Below are positions 1-10,753 of a DNA stretch of 64,000 bases, piece after piece (the stretch's first letter is position 1; every line of letters starts with the position of its first letter). Source of the DNA: Stenotrophomonas sp. BIO128-Bstrain (GTDB taxonomy: Bacteria > Pseudomonadota > Gammaproteobacteria > Xanthomonadales > Xanthomonadaceae); contig NZ_CP124620.1 of NCBI RefSeq assembly GCF_030128875.1, positions 3,855,001 to 3,919,000 of the forward strand, written 5' to 3'. Both the position numbers and the translations under genes were made by a program. The notes under the pieces are model-generated. The model ran no database searches and was not told where the DNA came from. It worked only from the letters and a program-made list of their open reading frames with translations.

Positions 1-518
1 ACCGTGGCCCCCAGCGAGCCTTCCTCGACGTCGGCCGAGGCGGTCTTGCGCACCATCAGCTGCGAGAACAGGTCCGAGGCGAACACGTTGAAGTCGAAGC
101 CGCGGCCGCGGTTGGTGCCGCCGCTCTGGTCACCGGCACCGACCGTGGTCAGCGCTTCCATGCCGTTGATGCGCACGCGGGTGAAATCCGGGCCCAGGCC
201 ACGCACGGAGATGTTGCGGCCTTCGCCCGCTTCGCGGGTGATGACCACGCCGGGGATGCGCTGCAGCGACTCGGCCAGGTTCAGATCCGGGAACTTGCCG
301 ATATCCTCGGCGACGATGGCGTCGACCACGCCGGCTTCGCCGCGCTTGATGTCCAGCGCCTTCTCGACACTGGCGCGGTAGCCGGTGACGACGACGGTAT
401 CCAGATCGGTGGGGTTGGTCCCCGCATCCTGGGCCAGCGCGGTACCACTCAGCGCCAGGCCGATCGACAATGCGAGCAAGGTAACCGGTGTCTTTTTCTG
501 CGTGTTCTGGACTTGCAT
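1..518 (-). CDS. TonB-dependent receptor, N-terminal part (cut by window edge)
   Basis: Outer-membrane active transporter, probably for a carbohydrate or oligosaccharide. The visible 172 residues hold a signal peptide (MQVQNTQKKTPVTLLALSIG..., cleavage near ALAQ-DAG), a TonB-box-like stretch (LDTVVVTG) and the start of the plug domain (DIGKFPDLNLAESLQRIPGV, then ISVRGLGPDFTRVRING). The ATG at 518 is preceded by a GGGAGAGGGAA ribosome site. The barrel lies outside the window. It is divergent from an Entner-Doudoroff kinase/aldolase pair and shares a 12-bp repeated motif with it, which suggests joint control by a sugar-responsive repressor. The substrate cannot be read from the sequence. Confidence 0.93.
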   Translation of the reverse strand, partial: MQVQNTQKKTPVTLLALSIGLALSGTALAQDAGTNPTDLDTVVVTGYRASVEKALDIKRGEAGVVDAIVAEDIGKFPDLNLAESLQRIPGVVITREAGEGRNISVRGLGPDFTRVRINGMEALTTVGAGDQSGGTNRGRGFDFNVFASDLFSQLMVRKTASADVEEGSLGAT

Positions 519-573
519 GTTTTCCCTCTCCCAAGGTGCTACATGAAACAGCTATCCAACGACATGTCAGTGC

Positions 574-732
574 AATGACACCGCTGGTCAGGGCGGACGT
601 TAACAGCCCGTTACTGATCCGGCATCTTGCACCGCAGCAGACTTTCAATGTCCCGCAGACGCTTGCAGGACAATGGTTCCGACATTCGGGACAGGTGGAC
701 GGGGCGGCGTCCATCGCTAGAATGACACCGCT
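574..732. promoter_or_regulatory. Divergent regulatory region with a repeated 12-bp motif
   Basis: AATGACACCGCT occurs at 574-585 and again at 721-732 in the gap between the TonB receptor and kdgK. The first copy continues as GGTCA, giving a TGAC...GTCA dyad around CCG; the second continues as AGCCATT, giving AATG...CATT. Both look like degenerate LacI-family operators. One copy lies near each divergent start. The regulator gene is not in the window. The repeat is seen; the operator role is inferred. Confidence 0.45.
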
Positions 733-789
733 AGCCATTGCTGTCGGGCGCCTTCGTGGCGGCCGCGGCCCTCACAAGGATCCAGGACC

Positions 790-1806
790 ATGAGTCGTGT
801 TGTCTGTTTCGGAGAGTTGTTGCTGCGCATGAGCGCGCCCGGCCGGGAGCTGTTGCTGCAGAGCCCGCAGCTGGCCGTGCACGCCGGCGGTGCAGAGGCC
901 AATGTCGGTGTCTCCCTGGCCCATCTGGGGCATGCGGTGGCCGCGGTCAGCACGGTGCCGGCCAACCCGCTGGGCGAGTACGCCCTGGGCGAACTGCGCC
1001 GGCACGGAGTGGACACCGCGGCGGTGCGCCGCACCGAGGGCCGCATGGGCCTGTACTTCCTGACCACCGGCGCCGTGCAGCGTGCCAGCGAAGTGGTCTA
1101 CGACCGCGCCGATTCGGCCTTCGCCAACAGCAGCGCCGCCGACTACGACTGGGACACGCTGTTGACCGGTGCCGACTGGCTGCACCTGTCCGGGGTGAGC
1201 CCGGCGCTCAACCCGGCCATGGCCCAGGCCACGCTGGCCGCCGCGCGTGCGGCGTGCGCGCGGGGCGTGAAGGTGTCCTTCGATGGCAACTTCCGCCCGT
1301 CGCTGTGGGCGCGCTGGCAGGGTGATGCACCCGGCATCCTGCGCGAGCTGTTCGCCTGCGCCGATCTGGTCTTCGCGGACTACCGCGATATCGGGGTGGT
1401 GCTCGGGGGTGAATTCGGGCAGGCCGATGTGCACGAGCGGGTCGATGCAGCCGCCGCGAAGGCCTTCGCGGCCTTCCCGCGGCTGCAGTGGATGGCCTGC
1501 ACCCAGCGCACCCCGCACAGTGTGGACACCCATTCGCTCGGGGCGATGCTGATCGGCCGCGATGGCACCCGCGCCGTGGCACCCACCCGCGAGATGATCG
1601 GCATCGTGGACCGCATCGGCGGTGGCGATGCCTTCGCCGCCGGCATCCTGCATGGCATGATGCGCGGCTTCGCGCCGGACATGATCGTGCGCTTCGGCCT
1701 GGCCGCAGGCTGCCTGAAGCATTCCATCCCCGGCGATTTCAACCCTGTCAGCGAGGCTGACATCATGGCCCTCACGGGCGAGGAGCGATTCGATGTCCGG
1801 CGCTGA
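790..1806 (+). CDS. kdgK: 2-dehydro-3-deoxygluconate kinase (PfkB family)
   Basis: Phosphorylates 2-keto-3-deoxygluconate to KDPG, feeding the lower Entner-Doudoroff pathway. The 338-residue protein has the PfkB fold: an N-terminal CFGELLLRM strand, the substrate-binding GGAEANVG (33-40), and signature 2 around DRIGGGDAFAAGI, with likely catalytic Asp280. Its length is normal for the family. It overlaps the KDPG aldolase gene by 14 bases, so the two are surely co-transcribed and probably translationally coupled. The neighbouring receptor suggests uptake and catabolism of a hexuronate- or gluconate-like sugar. Another PfkB sugar kinase is possible, but the aldolase partner makes KdgK the best call. 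Confidence 0.9.
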   Translation: MSRVVCFGELLLRMSAPGRELLLQSPQLAVHAGGAEANVGVSLAHLGHAVAAVSTVPANPLGEYALGELRRHGVDTAAVRRTEGRMGLYFLTTGAVQRASEVVYDRADSAFANSSAADYDWDTLLTGADWLHLSGVSPALNPAMAQATLAAARAACARGVKVSFDGNFRPSLWARWQGDAPGILRELFACADLVFADYRDIGVVLGGEFGQADVHERVDAAAAKAFAAFPRLQWMACTQRTPHSVDTHSLGAMLIGRDGTRAVAPTREMIGIVDRIGGGDAFAAGILHGMMRGFAPDMIVRFGLAAGCLKHSIPGDFNPVSEADIMALTGEERFDVRR

Positions 1807-2431
1807 TCCGCGCGTACGCGCAGTCCTGAAACTGGCCCCGGTGATTCCGGTGTTCACCCCGGAAAATGTCGAGGATGCGGTCGAGGTCGCGCGTGCCCTG
1901 TTCAACGGTGGCCTGCCGGTGATCGAAGTGACGCTGCGCACGCCGATGGCGATGGAGGCGATCCAGGCGATGGTCGAGGCCGTGCCCGATGCCGTGGTCG
2001 GCGCCGGTACCGTGTTGACCGCCGCGCAGATGGAGAAGGTCAAGCACGTGGGCGGGCGCTTTGCGGTATCGCCGGGCGCGACCCCGCGCCTGTACGCCGC
2101 CGCGCGCGATACCGATCTGCCGTTCCTGCCGGGCGTGGCGACCTCGTCGGAGCTGATGCTCGGCCTGGAGCACGGCCTGGATACCTTCAAGTTCTTCCCG
2201 GCGGTGCAGGCCGGCGGCGCGGCCATGCTGTCGGCATGGAACGGCCCGTTCGGCGATGTGCGGTTCTGCCCGACCGGCGGCATCAGCGCGCAGACCGCGC
2301 GCGATTTCCTGCATCTGCCCAACGTGCTGTGCGTGGGCGGTTCATGGCTCACCACGCGGGCGCTGCTGCAGGCCAGGGACTGGGCCGGCATCGAGCAGCT
2401 CGCGCGCGATTCGGCCGCGCTGGTCGGCTGA
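1793..2431 (+). CDS. eda: KDPG / 4-hydroxy-2-oxoglutarate aldolase
   Basis: Class I aldolase that cleaves KDPG to pyruvate and glyceraldehyde 3-phosphate. The 212-residue protein carries the expected residues: Glu45 and Arg49 in IEVTLRT, and the Schiff-base Lys133 in DTFKFFPA. GAGTVLT and the phosphate-binding CPTGGI are also intact. It starts inside the 3' end of the kinase gene (14-base overlap), so the two enzymes form one operon carrying out consecutive steps. Confidence 0.95.
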   Translation: MSGADPRVRAVLKLAPVIPVFTPENVEDAVEVARALFNGGLPVIEVTLRTPMAMEAIQAMVEAVPDAVVGAGTVLTAAQMEKVKHVGGRFAVSPGATPRLYAAARDTDLPFLPGVATSSELMLGLEHGLDTFKFFPAVQAGGAAMLSAWNGPFGDVRFCPTGGISAQTARDFLHLPNVLCVGGSWLTTRALLQARDWAGIEQLARDSAALVG

Positions 2432-2450
2432 GCCCGCACGGCCTGCCGCC

Positions 2451-4334
2451 TCAGTGGCGGCGGGCCGTCGCCCCGACGCGGCGATACAGGGTGCTGCGAC
2501 TGATGCCCAGCGCGCGCGCGGCCTGGGCGACATTGCCATGGCTGGCGCGCAGCGCATCGCGCATGGCGGTTTCGGTCATCGCCTCCAGACCCTCGGCCGT
2601 GGACGGCATCACCGGCGCAGGCGCCGCCTGCAGATAGGCCGGCAGCATGCCGATCCGGATCACGTCACCCGGATCGCTCAGCGCCACCAGCGTGCGCAGG
2701 CAGGAACACAGCTGCCGCACATTGCCCGGCCAGGTGTATCCAGCCAGCGCCTCCAGCGCCGTGGTCTCCAGTTCGCGGCCCTGGCCCAGCCGCTGCCACA
2801 GGCCACGCACCAGCGCTGCACGCTCGGCATGCTCGCGCAGCGCCGGCAGGCGCACGCTGTGATCGGCGATGCGGTAGTAGAGATCGCTGCGGAAATCACC
2901 GGCGGCCATTGCCTGGTCCAGATCGCGGTGGGTGGCGCAGATCAGGGCGAAATCCAGCTGCACCGGCTTGCCGCCGCCCAGCGGTGACAGCGTGCGCTCC
3001 TGCAGCACGCGCAGCAGCCGCGGCTGCAGCGCCAGCGGCATGTCGCCGATCTCATCGAGGAACAGCACCCCGCCCTGGGCCTGGCGCAGCAGGCCGGTGT
3101 TGCCGCTCTTGCGCGCGCCGGTGAAGGCACCTTCCTCGTAGCCGAACAGCTCGGCTTCGATCAGGCCTTCCGGCAGCGCAGCGCAGTTGACCGCCACGAA
3201 CGGCTTGTCGGCACGCGTACTACGCCGGTGCAGCTCACGCGCGAAGACTTCCTTGCCGGTACCGGTCTCCCCCTGCAGCAGCACCGGCAGCTGCGCATCC
3301 AGCACGCGGCAGGCGCGCTCGAGTACCTGCTGCTGGGCCGCATCGAACAGCGGCGTGGCGTCCACCCGCACCGCAGCTGCGGCGGCGCGCGCGGGGGCCG
3401 CGGGGGTCGGCCGCGCGGGCAGCGGCGAGCGCACCATGGCGCCACCAGACGGGCTCACGTGGCCATACAGCGCGCGTCCCTGGCGGTCGACCAGCGCGCC
3501 ATCATCGTGCAGCCGCGACAGCGGCCCATCGAACAACGCCTCGTAGGGCGCCCTGCCGATGTCGCCGTGGTCCAGGCCGAACAGGGCCAGCCCGGCACGG
3601 TTGGCGGCCACCAGGCGGCCATTGCGGAAGCCCAGCACGCCTTCGCGCGCGGTGCCGAGCAGCCCGGCGTCGTGATGCAGGCGGACCACCTCGCAGTCGC
3701 CCAGCCCTGCCTCGAAGTAACGGTGTTCGATGTGCGCCACCGCCTGCCGCGCCAGGACGCGGGCATGCAGGTGCTGCTGGCGCGCATCGCCGGAGATATC
3801 CAGTACCCCCACGCGCTGCCCGTAGGGATCGAAGATCGGCGTCGCCGAACAGGTCAGGATCGCGTGCGGGGCGAAGTAGTGCTCGCCACCGCGCACCTCC
3901 ACCGAGCGGCCTTCGACGATCGCGGTGCCGATCGCATTGGTGCCCACCGTGGTTTCATCCCAGCGCACGCCGGGCATCAGCGCCACGCGCCCGGCCTTGT
4001 CCAGAAACGCCGGGTTGCCTTCGGCATCCAGGATCCAGCCGGCTTCATCGGTCAGCAGCGCGATGCTGCCGGTCGCGGCGATGTCGGCGGCCAGGCCATC
4101 CAGCTCCGGGCGCGCCAGCCGCCACAGCGTTTCCTGGCGCTGCCGCAGTTCGCGCAGGCGCGCGTCCGGCAGCGGCTCGACCTCCGGCTGCGCATCCACC
4201 GAGAGCCCACCGCGCTGGCAGCGTTGCCAGGACTGCAGGATGGTGTCGGGCACGATACCGACCGGTGCCGCGCCACGTTCGAAGAACGAGCGGCGCGCAT
4301 TGCCGACACGGTGCTGGAGCGGAAGCTGGGACAC
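2451..4334 (-). CDS. AcoR-type sigma-54-dependent transcriptional activator
   Basis: Bacterial enhancer-binding protein of 627 residues. A GAF-type sensor region lies at about 80-200 ([29 protein letters not shown]). The AAA+ domain has Walker A GETGTGKE at 355-362 and an intact sigma-54 loop GAFTGA at 402-407. A Fis-type helix-turn-helix ends the protein ([20 protein letters not shown]). I chose the GTG at 4334 because GGAG lies seven bases upstream and the sensor domain begins just after; the frame stays open far upstream only as antisense to the aldehyde dehydrogenase. It is divergent from aldehyde and alcohol dehydrogenase genes that carry a sigma-54 promoter, so it very likely activates them in response to an alcohol, aldehyde or acetoin-like inducer. 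Confidence 0.92.
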   Translation of the reverse strand: MSQLPLQHRVGNARRSFFERGAAPVGIVPDTILQSWQRCQRGGLSVDAQPEVEPLPDARLRELRQRQETLWRLARPELDGLAADIAATGSIALLTDEAGWILDAEGNPAFLDKAGRVALMPGVRWDETTVGTNAIGTAIVEGRSVEVRGGEHYFAPHAILTCSATPIFDPYGQRVGVLDISGDARQQHLHARVLARQAVAHIEHRYFEAGLGDCEVVRLHHDAGLLGTAREGVLGFRNGRLVAANRAGLALFGLDHGDIGRAPYEALFDGPLSRLHDDGALVDRQGRALYGHVSPSGGAMVRSPLPARPTPAAPARAAAAAVRVDATPLFDAAQQQVLERACRVLDAQLPVLLQGETGTGKEVFARELHRRSTRADKPFVAVNCAALPEGLIEAELFGYEEGAFTGARKSGNTGLLRQAQGGVLFLDEIGDMPLALQPRLLRVLQERTLSPLGGGKPVQLDFALICATHRDLDQAMAAGDFRSDLYYRIADHSVRLPALREHAERAALVRGLWQRLGQGRELETTALEALAGYTWPGNVRQLCSCLRTLVALSDPGDVIRIGMLPAYLQAAPAPVMPSTAEGLEAMTETAMRDALRASHGNVAQAARALGISRSTLYRRVGATARRH

Positions 4335-4347
4335 CTGGGTTCTCCAG

Positions 4348-4364
4348 TGTCGCAATCTGCGACA
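4348..4364. promoter_or_regulatory. Perfect 7-bp dyad, candidate enhancer (UAS) for the AcoR-type activator
   Basis: TGTCGCA-ATC-TGCGACA is an exact inverted repeat. It begins 14 bases upstream of the activator start and ends about 140 bases upstream of the sigma-54 promoter, a normal enhancer distance. It probably binds the activator and may also mediate autoregulation. Binding is inferred. Confidence 0.65.
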
Positions 4365-4505
4365 GTTGTAGCGGGGCCTGTTCCGATAAACACCACACCC
4401 GGGGTTACCGCGCAATGACCGGCCGTGGTGCACTGCATCAGTTTCAGTGGCCCTCTCCAGTCCGTGCGCCGTGTAGCGCCATGCCGCACCGCACCACACC
4501 GAACC

Positions 4506-4520
4506 TGGCATCGTCCTTGC
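4506..4520 (+). promoter_or_regulatory. Sigma-54 (-24/-12) promoter
   Basis: TGGCATCGTCCTTGC fits the TGGCAC-N5-TTGC consensus with one change. GG (4507-4508) and GC (4519-4520) are separated by exactly 10 bases. It lies 54 bases upstream of the aldehyde dehydrogenase start and is adjacent to a gene for a sigma-54 activator. Confidence 0.85.
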
Positions 4521-4574
4521 GCCATGGAACAGACCCCTTACCGGGCCTGTCCACTGCCATCCGGAGATGCACCC

Positions 4575-6104
<1,530 letters not shown>

Positions 6105-6190
6105 GCCCGCGCCGGGCTTGATCCCGATCAAGGCGCCGGCATGCGGCCGGCGCCACAGTGCTGTCATTGGCAATCCACGGAGATCCACGC

Positions 6191-7219
6191 ATGAACAAGA
6201 CCATGAAGGCCGCTGTCGTCCGCGAATTCGGAAAGCCGTTGCGCATCGAGGAGGTCGAGGTGCCGCGTCCGGGGCCCGGCGACATCCTGGTGAAGATCGA
6301 AGCCTGTGGCGTGTGCCACACCGACCTGCATGCGGTGGATGGTGACTGGCCGGTCAAGCCCAACCCGCCCTTCATTCCCGGCCATGAAGGGGTCGGCCAC
6401 GTGGTTGCGGTGGGTGCGGGTGTCAGCCACATCCGCGAGGGCGACCGCGTCGGCATCCCGTGGCTGTATTCGGCGTGCGGCTACTGCGAGCACTGCCTGG
6501 GCGGCTGGGAAACCCTGTGCGAAGCGCAGCAGAACACCGGCTACTCGGTGAACGGTGGCTTCGCCGAATATGCCCTGGCCAATGCGGCCTATGTCGGCCT
6601 GCTGCCGAAGGGCGTGGGCTTCATCGAGGTCGCGCCGATCCTGTGTGCCGGCGTCACCGTCTACAAAGGCCTGAAGGTCACCGATACCAAGCCCGGCCAG
6701 TGGGTGGTGATCTGCGGCATCGGCGGACTCGGCCACATGGCCGTGCAGTACGCCAAGGCGATGGGCCTGAACGTGGCCGCGGTGGATATCGATGACGGCA
6801 AACTGGCGCTGGCCGAGCGGCTGGGCGCGACGATCACCGTCAACGCGCGCAATACCGATCCGGCCGCGTTCCTGAAGAAGGAGATCGGCGGCGCGCACGG
6901 CGCACTGGTCACCGCGGTCTCGCCGAAGGCCTTCGAGCAGGCACTGGGCATGGTCCGCCGCGGCGGCACCGTCTCGTTGAACGGCCTGCCGCCGGGCAAC
7001 TTCCCGCTGGATATCTTCGGCATGGTGCTCAACGGCATCACCGTGCGTGGCTCCATCGTCGGCACCCGGCTGGACCTGCAGGAATCGCTGGAATTCGCCG
7101 AGCAGGGCAAGGTCGCCGCGACGGTCACCAGCGATTCGCTGGAGAACATCAACGACATCTTCGCGCGCATGCAGGCCGGCAAGATCGAAGGCCGCGTGGT
7201 GCTGGACATGAGCGCGTAA
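6191..7219 (+). CDS. Zinc-dependent alcohol dehydrogenase (AdhP-like)
   Basis: Medium-chain NAD-dependent alcohol dehydrogenase, 342 residues. Catalytic zinc ligands are Cys42 (ACGVCHTD), His65 and Glu66 (GHEGVGH). The four structural-zinc cysteines are at 96, 99, 102 and 110 ([15 protein letters not shown]). The Rossmann glycine motif is [11 protein letters not shown]. The ATG at 6191 has GGAG upstream. It lies 86 bases after the aldehyde dehydrogenase and is probably read from the same sigma-54 promoter, giving an alcohol-aldehyde-acid module. Confidence 0.92.
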   Translation: MNKTMKAAVVREFGKPLRIEEVEVPRPGPGDILVKIEACGVCHTDLHAVDGDWPVKPNPPFIPGHEGVGHVVAVGAGVSHIREGDRVGIPWLYSACGYCEHCLGGWETLCEAQQNTGYSVNGGFAEYALANAAYVGLLPKGVGFIEVAPILCAGVTVYKGLKVTDTKPGQWVVICGIGGLGHMAVQYAKAMGLNVAAVDIDDGKLALAERLGATITVNARNTDPAAFLKKEIGGAHGALVTAVSPKAFEQALGMVRRGGTVSLNGLPPGNFPLDIFGMVLNGITVRGSIVGTRLDLQESLEFAEQGKVAATVTSDSLENINDIFARMQAGKIEGRVVLDMSA

Positions 7220-7331
7220 CCGGCTGCGCGTTGCCGTCCTGCGCCGCTTCCCCTCTCCCGGTGGCAGCAGGACGGCAGCGCCGGTTCTTCCGTCCTGCCG
7301 GCCACTGGCCGGCGCCCTTGGGACCCCGATA

Positions 7332-7709
7332 ATGACCGACCTCCCGCTCCAGGTAATGGCCACTCTCCCGGCGCTGCAGCTGATCCAGACCCTGCAGGCA
7401 CGCCATGGCGACCTGCTGTTCCATCAGTCCGGTGGCTGCTGCGACGGCTCCTCGCCGATGTGTTTCGCCCAGGGCGATTTCATCGTGGGCGACCGCGACG
7501 TGCGCATGGGCGAGATCGGCGGGGCGCCGTTCTACATCAGCCCCGCGCAGTTCGAGTACTGGAAACATACCCAGCTGATCATCGACGTGGTGCCCGGCCG
7601 GGGCGGCATGTTCTCGCTGGAGAACGGCGAGGGCGTGCGCTTCCTGGTCCGCTCGCGCTTGTTCAGCGATGAGGAGTTCGCGCGGCTCAAGGCCGCCGGC
7701 CGGGTCTGA
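7332..7709 (+). CDS. DUF779 family protein
   Basis: A 125-residue cytoplasmic protein of unknown function that matches the DUF779 pattern, with a cysteine-rich segment GGCCDGSSPMCF near residue 35 and a conserved FYISPAQFEYWKHT block. DUF779 genes are often found beside aldehyde and alcohol dehydrogenase genes, and this one follows that pattern, so a role linked to this oxidation module is plausible. The three close cysteines could bind metal or be redox active; that is inference. Confidence 0.8.
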   Translation: MTDLPLQVMATLPALQLIQTLQARHGDLLFHQSGGCCDGSSPMCFAQGDFIVGDRDVRMGEIGGAPFYISPAQFEYWKHTQLIIDVVPGRGGMFSLENGEGVRFLVRSRLFSDEEFARLKAAGRV

Positions 7710-7765
7710 ACCACGCCGCGGCAACCCGTCCATAATGGCGGCTCTCCCGCCGTGACGCCCCTGCC

Positions 7766-8161
7766 ATGCCTGTGTGGTCCGCCCTGAAGAATCCACTGCT
7801 GTCCGTGCTGGCCGTCGTGTTCGCGTTCGCGGTGATGGTGCTGGTCAACAGCCTCGGTTCCTGGCTGGTGCCGTTGCTGCGCATTCCGCCGGGCGGCGAG
7901 CCGCAGCTGGCCTGGGACCTGGCCTGGACGATCCTCAGCGGCATCGCTGCGATCGCCTTCGCCAGCCGTTATGCGCCCACCTGGCCACGTGTGCACGGCG
8001 GCGTGGTGTGGGCGGTGATCGCGGCCGCCTCGATCTACACCGCCTGGGATTTCGGCAGCGATTTCCCGTTCTGGTTCGTGGTGATCCTGCTGGTGTCGCT
8101 GCCGGTGCAGGCATTGGTGGGCCTGTGGGTGGGCACGCGGTTCCGGCCAGCGCACGCCTGA
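7766..8161 (+). CDS. Small multi-pass membrane protein, unknown function
   Basis: A 131-residue protein with four likely membrane helices (about 10-37, 49-66, 78-93 and 101-122) and no recognised catalytic motif. It is convergent with ligD and the two stop codons abut with no base between them (TGA|TCA at 8159-8164). I cannot assign a function. Confidence 0.7.
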   Translation: MPVWSALKNPLLSVLAVVFAFAVMVLVNSLGSWLVPLLRIPPGGEPQLAWDLAWTILSGIAAIAFASRYAPTWPRVHGGVVWAVIAAASIYTAWDFGSDFPFWFVVILLVSLPVQALVGLWVGTRFRPAHA

Positions 8162-10747
8162 TCAGCTGCCGGGCAGCACCTGCTTCACCTGCTCGATGCC
8201 TTCCCACGGGTCCTGCTTCAGCCGCTCCGCGCGCTGCAGCGCCTTCGCCATCGGGAAGGCGTCCGGCGCCGCGATGCGGCCCAGCTCTTCCCAGCGCAGC
8301 GGCACCGCCACGCCGGCTCCGGGCCGCGCCCGCAGCGACCACGAGCTCACACTGGTGGCGCCGCGCGCATTGCGCAGCCAATCGATGAAGATCACCCCGT
8401 CGCGCTTGGCCTTGCTCATCGTCGCCACATAGCGGTCGGGTGCCTGGGTGGCCATGGCCTGCGCAAACGCCTCGCAGAAGTCCTTGGCCTGCGCCCAGTC
8501 GGCCTTGGGCTGCAGCGGCACCACCACGTGCACGCCCTTGCCGCCGGAGAGCCGGACGAAGCTCTCCAGCCCGGCTTCCTGCAGGCGCGCGCGCACATCG
8601 CGTGCGGCGGCCTTGATCTGCGTCCAGTTCACGCCTTCGCCGGGATCCAGATCGAACACCAGCCGGTCCGGATGTTCGGGGTCATCGACGGTGGCGCCCC
8701 AGGGATGCAGCTCCAGGGTGTTCATCTGCACCAGCTGCAGCAGGCCCTCCACGTCCTCGATGTAGAGGTAGTCTTCGCGCCCGCTCTTCTGCTCCAGCGG
8801 AATCGCCTTGACCGCACCGCCCAGGCCGGTGCCGTGGTGTTTCTGGAAGAAGCAGGGCTTGTCCACCCCGTCCGGGCAGCGCAGCACCGACAGCGGGCGG
8901 TGCGCCACCTCGGGCAGGATCCAGCGCGCCATGCGGCGGTAGTAGTCGGCCACCTCGCCCTTGGTGATCTTCGCCTTGGCGAACACCACGCGCTCGGGGT
9001 GGCTGATCGTCACCGTGCTCTCGTCCTGCGCGGCCGCAGCTGCCTTCTTTCGCCCGCGCGTGCCGGCCGGGGTGGCGGAGGCCGCGGTAGTGGAGGCGGT
9101 AGGGGAGACGGCAGTAGCTGTGGCGCCCAGATCCTCGGCGTGTTTGTCCTCGCGCAGCCTCTTGAAGCTGGCCTGGCGCAGCAACCCTTCCTTGGCCCAT
9201 CCACGGAACGCGACCTCCGCCACCAGCACCGGCTTCACCCAGTGCACGCTGCGTGCGGTGAACGGCACATGCAAAGGCAGCTCGACCACCGCGTCCTTCA
9301 CCGTCAGCGGGGTCAGCTGCCTGGTCAGCGCGCGCAGCGCGGCATCGTCGAAGCCCGTGCCGACGCGGCCGACATAGCGCAGCCCGCGCTTGTCCGGGGT
9401 CGCCATCAGCAGCGAGCCGAAGCCACTGCGCGATCCCTTCGGTTCGGTATAGCCGACGATGAGGAACTCATCGGTGTTCTCGTGCTTGATCTTGATCCAG
9501 TCGCGCGAACGCGCGTTGACGTAGGGCGCGTCGATCCGCTTGCTGATGATGCCTTCGAAGCCGGCCTCGCCACTGGCGGCAAACACCGCCGGGCCGTGGT
9601 CGCGCACGTGGTCGCTGTAGGCCAGGGTGCCCGGCGTGGCGCCCAGCAGGTCCTTGAGCAGGGTCTTGCGCTCCAGCAGTGGCACCCGGCTGAGGTCCAC
9701 CCCGGCGATGCCGGGCATGTCGAACACCACATAGCGCAGCGGCTGTTTGGCGGTGCCATCGATGACCTTCTGCAATGCAGTGAAGTCACTGCGGCCCTGC
9801 GCATCCAGTACCACCAGCTCACCGTCCAGGCGCAGATCGCGCACCGGCAGCCGCTCGATCGCCTGCACCACCTCGGGAAAATCGTCGGTCCAGTTCAGCC
9901 CGCCGCGCGAGCGCAGCGACACCACGCCATCGCGCACATCGGCCAGCAGGCGATAGCCGTCCCATTTGATCTCGTGCAGCCACTGCTCGCCGTCCGGTGC
10001 GGTGGCACGGTGATCGGTCAGCTGGGGCTTGAAGTCGTGCGGGTAGGGCGTTGTGCGAGCGCCCTGCAGGGCCAGCGCGCGCTTGGACCAGCGCGCGTCG
10101 GCCTTGCGTTCGGCCTTGCGTGCGGGGCCCCCTGTCGCGGCCTTGGCCGGCGCGGTCTTCCTTGCCGGGGCAGCTTTGCTGGCGTTGGCAGCGGCAACCT
10201 TCTTCGCGCTCGTGCGCTTGGCTGCCTTCGGCGCCCCCTCCAACAGATCATCAGCCTCCATATCCCTGGCCTCCTCGTCATCGCGTTTGATCAGCAACCA
10301 CTGGTGCTGCTTGCCCTTCATCGCGGTGCGCACCAGTTTCCACCCGCCCTTGAGCCGTTCACCGTGCAGGACGAAGTCCACCTTGCCGGCCGCGATCGCC
10401 TCCAGCGGGTCGCCATCGCAGGCCCAGGTGCCGTGGTCGTAGACGTCCACATGCCCGGCGCCGTAATGGCCGCTGGGGATATCGCCGGCAAACGTCGCGT
10501 AGGACAGCGGGTGATCTTCAACCTCCACCGCGAGCCGTTTTTCACCGACGCGCAGCGAGGGGCCTTTCGGCACCGCCCAGCTCTTGAGCACGCCATCGGC
10601 TTCCAGCCGGAAGTCGTAATGGCGCGAGCTGGCGTGGTGCAGCTGCACGACGAAGATCGGCCGCCGCGCCGGCGCGCCGCGACGCTCGGCATCCGGCTCG
10701 GGGGTGCCGTCGAAACGGCGTTTGCGGCGGTATTCCTGCAGGGACAC
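8162..10747 (-). CDS. ligD: Multifunctional ATP-dependent DNA ligase D (end joining)
   Basis: Three-domain repair enzyme of 861 residues in the order phosphoesterase-ligase-polymerase. The phosphoesterase (about 25-165) carries QLHHASSRHYDFRLE and HVDVYDHGTW. A Lys/Ala-rich linker (170-225) follows. The ligase has adenylated Lys261 in EIKWDGYR and an OB fold to about 540. The primase-polymerase (about 580-850) has HPWGAT and catalytic Asp699/Asp701 in VFDLDPGEG. It acts with Ku in non-homologous end joining. It starts six bases after the ku stop, so the two form an operon. Confidence 0.96.
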   Translation of the reverse strand: MSLQEYRRKRRFDGTPEPDAERRGAPARRPIFVVQLHHASSRHYDFRLEADGVLKSWAVPKGPSLRVGEKRLAVEVEDHPLSYATFAGDIPSGHYGAGHVDVYDHGTWACDGDPLEAIAAGKVDFVLHGERLKGGWKLVRTAMKGKQHQWLLIKRDDEEARDMEADDLLEGAPKAAKRTSAKKVAAANASKAAPARKTAPAKAATGGPARKAERKADARWSKRALALQGARTTPYPHDFKPQLTDHRATAPDGEQWLHEIKWDGYRLLADVRDGVVSLRSRGGLNWTDDFPEVVQAIERLPVRDLRLDGELVVLDAQGRSDFTALQKVIDGTAKQPLRYVVFDMPGIAGVDLSRVPLLERKTLLKDLLGATPGTLAYSDHVRDHGPAVFAASGEAGFEGIISKRIDAPYVNARSRDWIKIKHENTDEFLIVGYTEPKGSRSGFGSLLMATPDKRGLRYVGRVGTGFDDAALRALTRQLTPLTVKDAVVELPLHVPFTARSVHWVKPVLVAEVAFRGWAKEGLLRQASFKRLREDKHAEDLGATATAVSPTASTTAASATPAGTRGRKKAAAAAQDESTVTISHPERVVFAKAKITKGEVADYYRRMARWILPEVAHRPLSVLRCPDGVDKPCFFQKHHGTGLGGAVKAIPLEQKSGREDYLYIEDVEGLLQLVQMNTLELHPWGATVDDPEHPDRLVFDLDPGEGVNWTQIKAAARDVRARLQEAGLESFVRLSGGKGVHVVVPLQPKADWAQAKDFCEAFAQAMATQAPDRYVATMSKAKRDGVIFIDWLRNARGATSVSSWSLRARPGAGVAVPLRWEELGRIAAPDAFPMAKALQRAERLKQDPWEGIEQVKQVLPGS

Positions 10748-10753
10748 GTCGGC

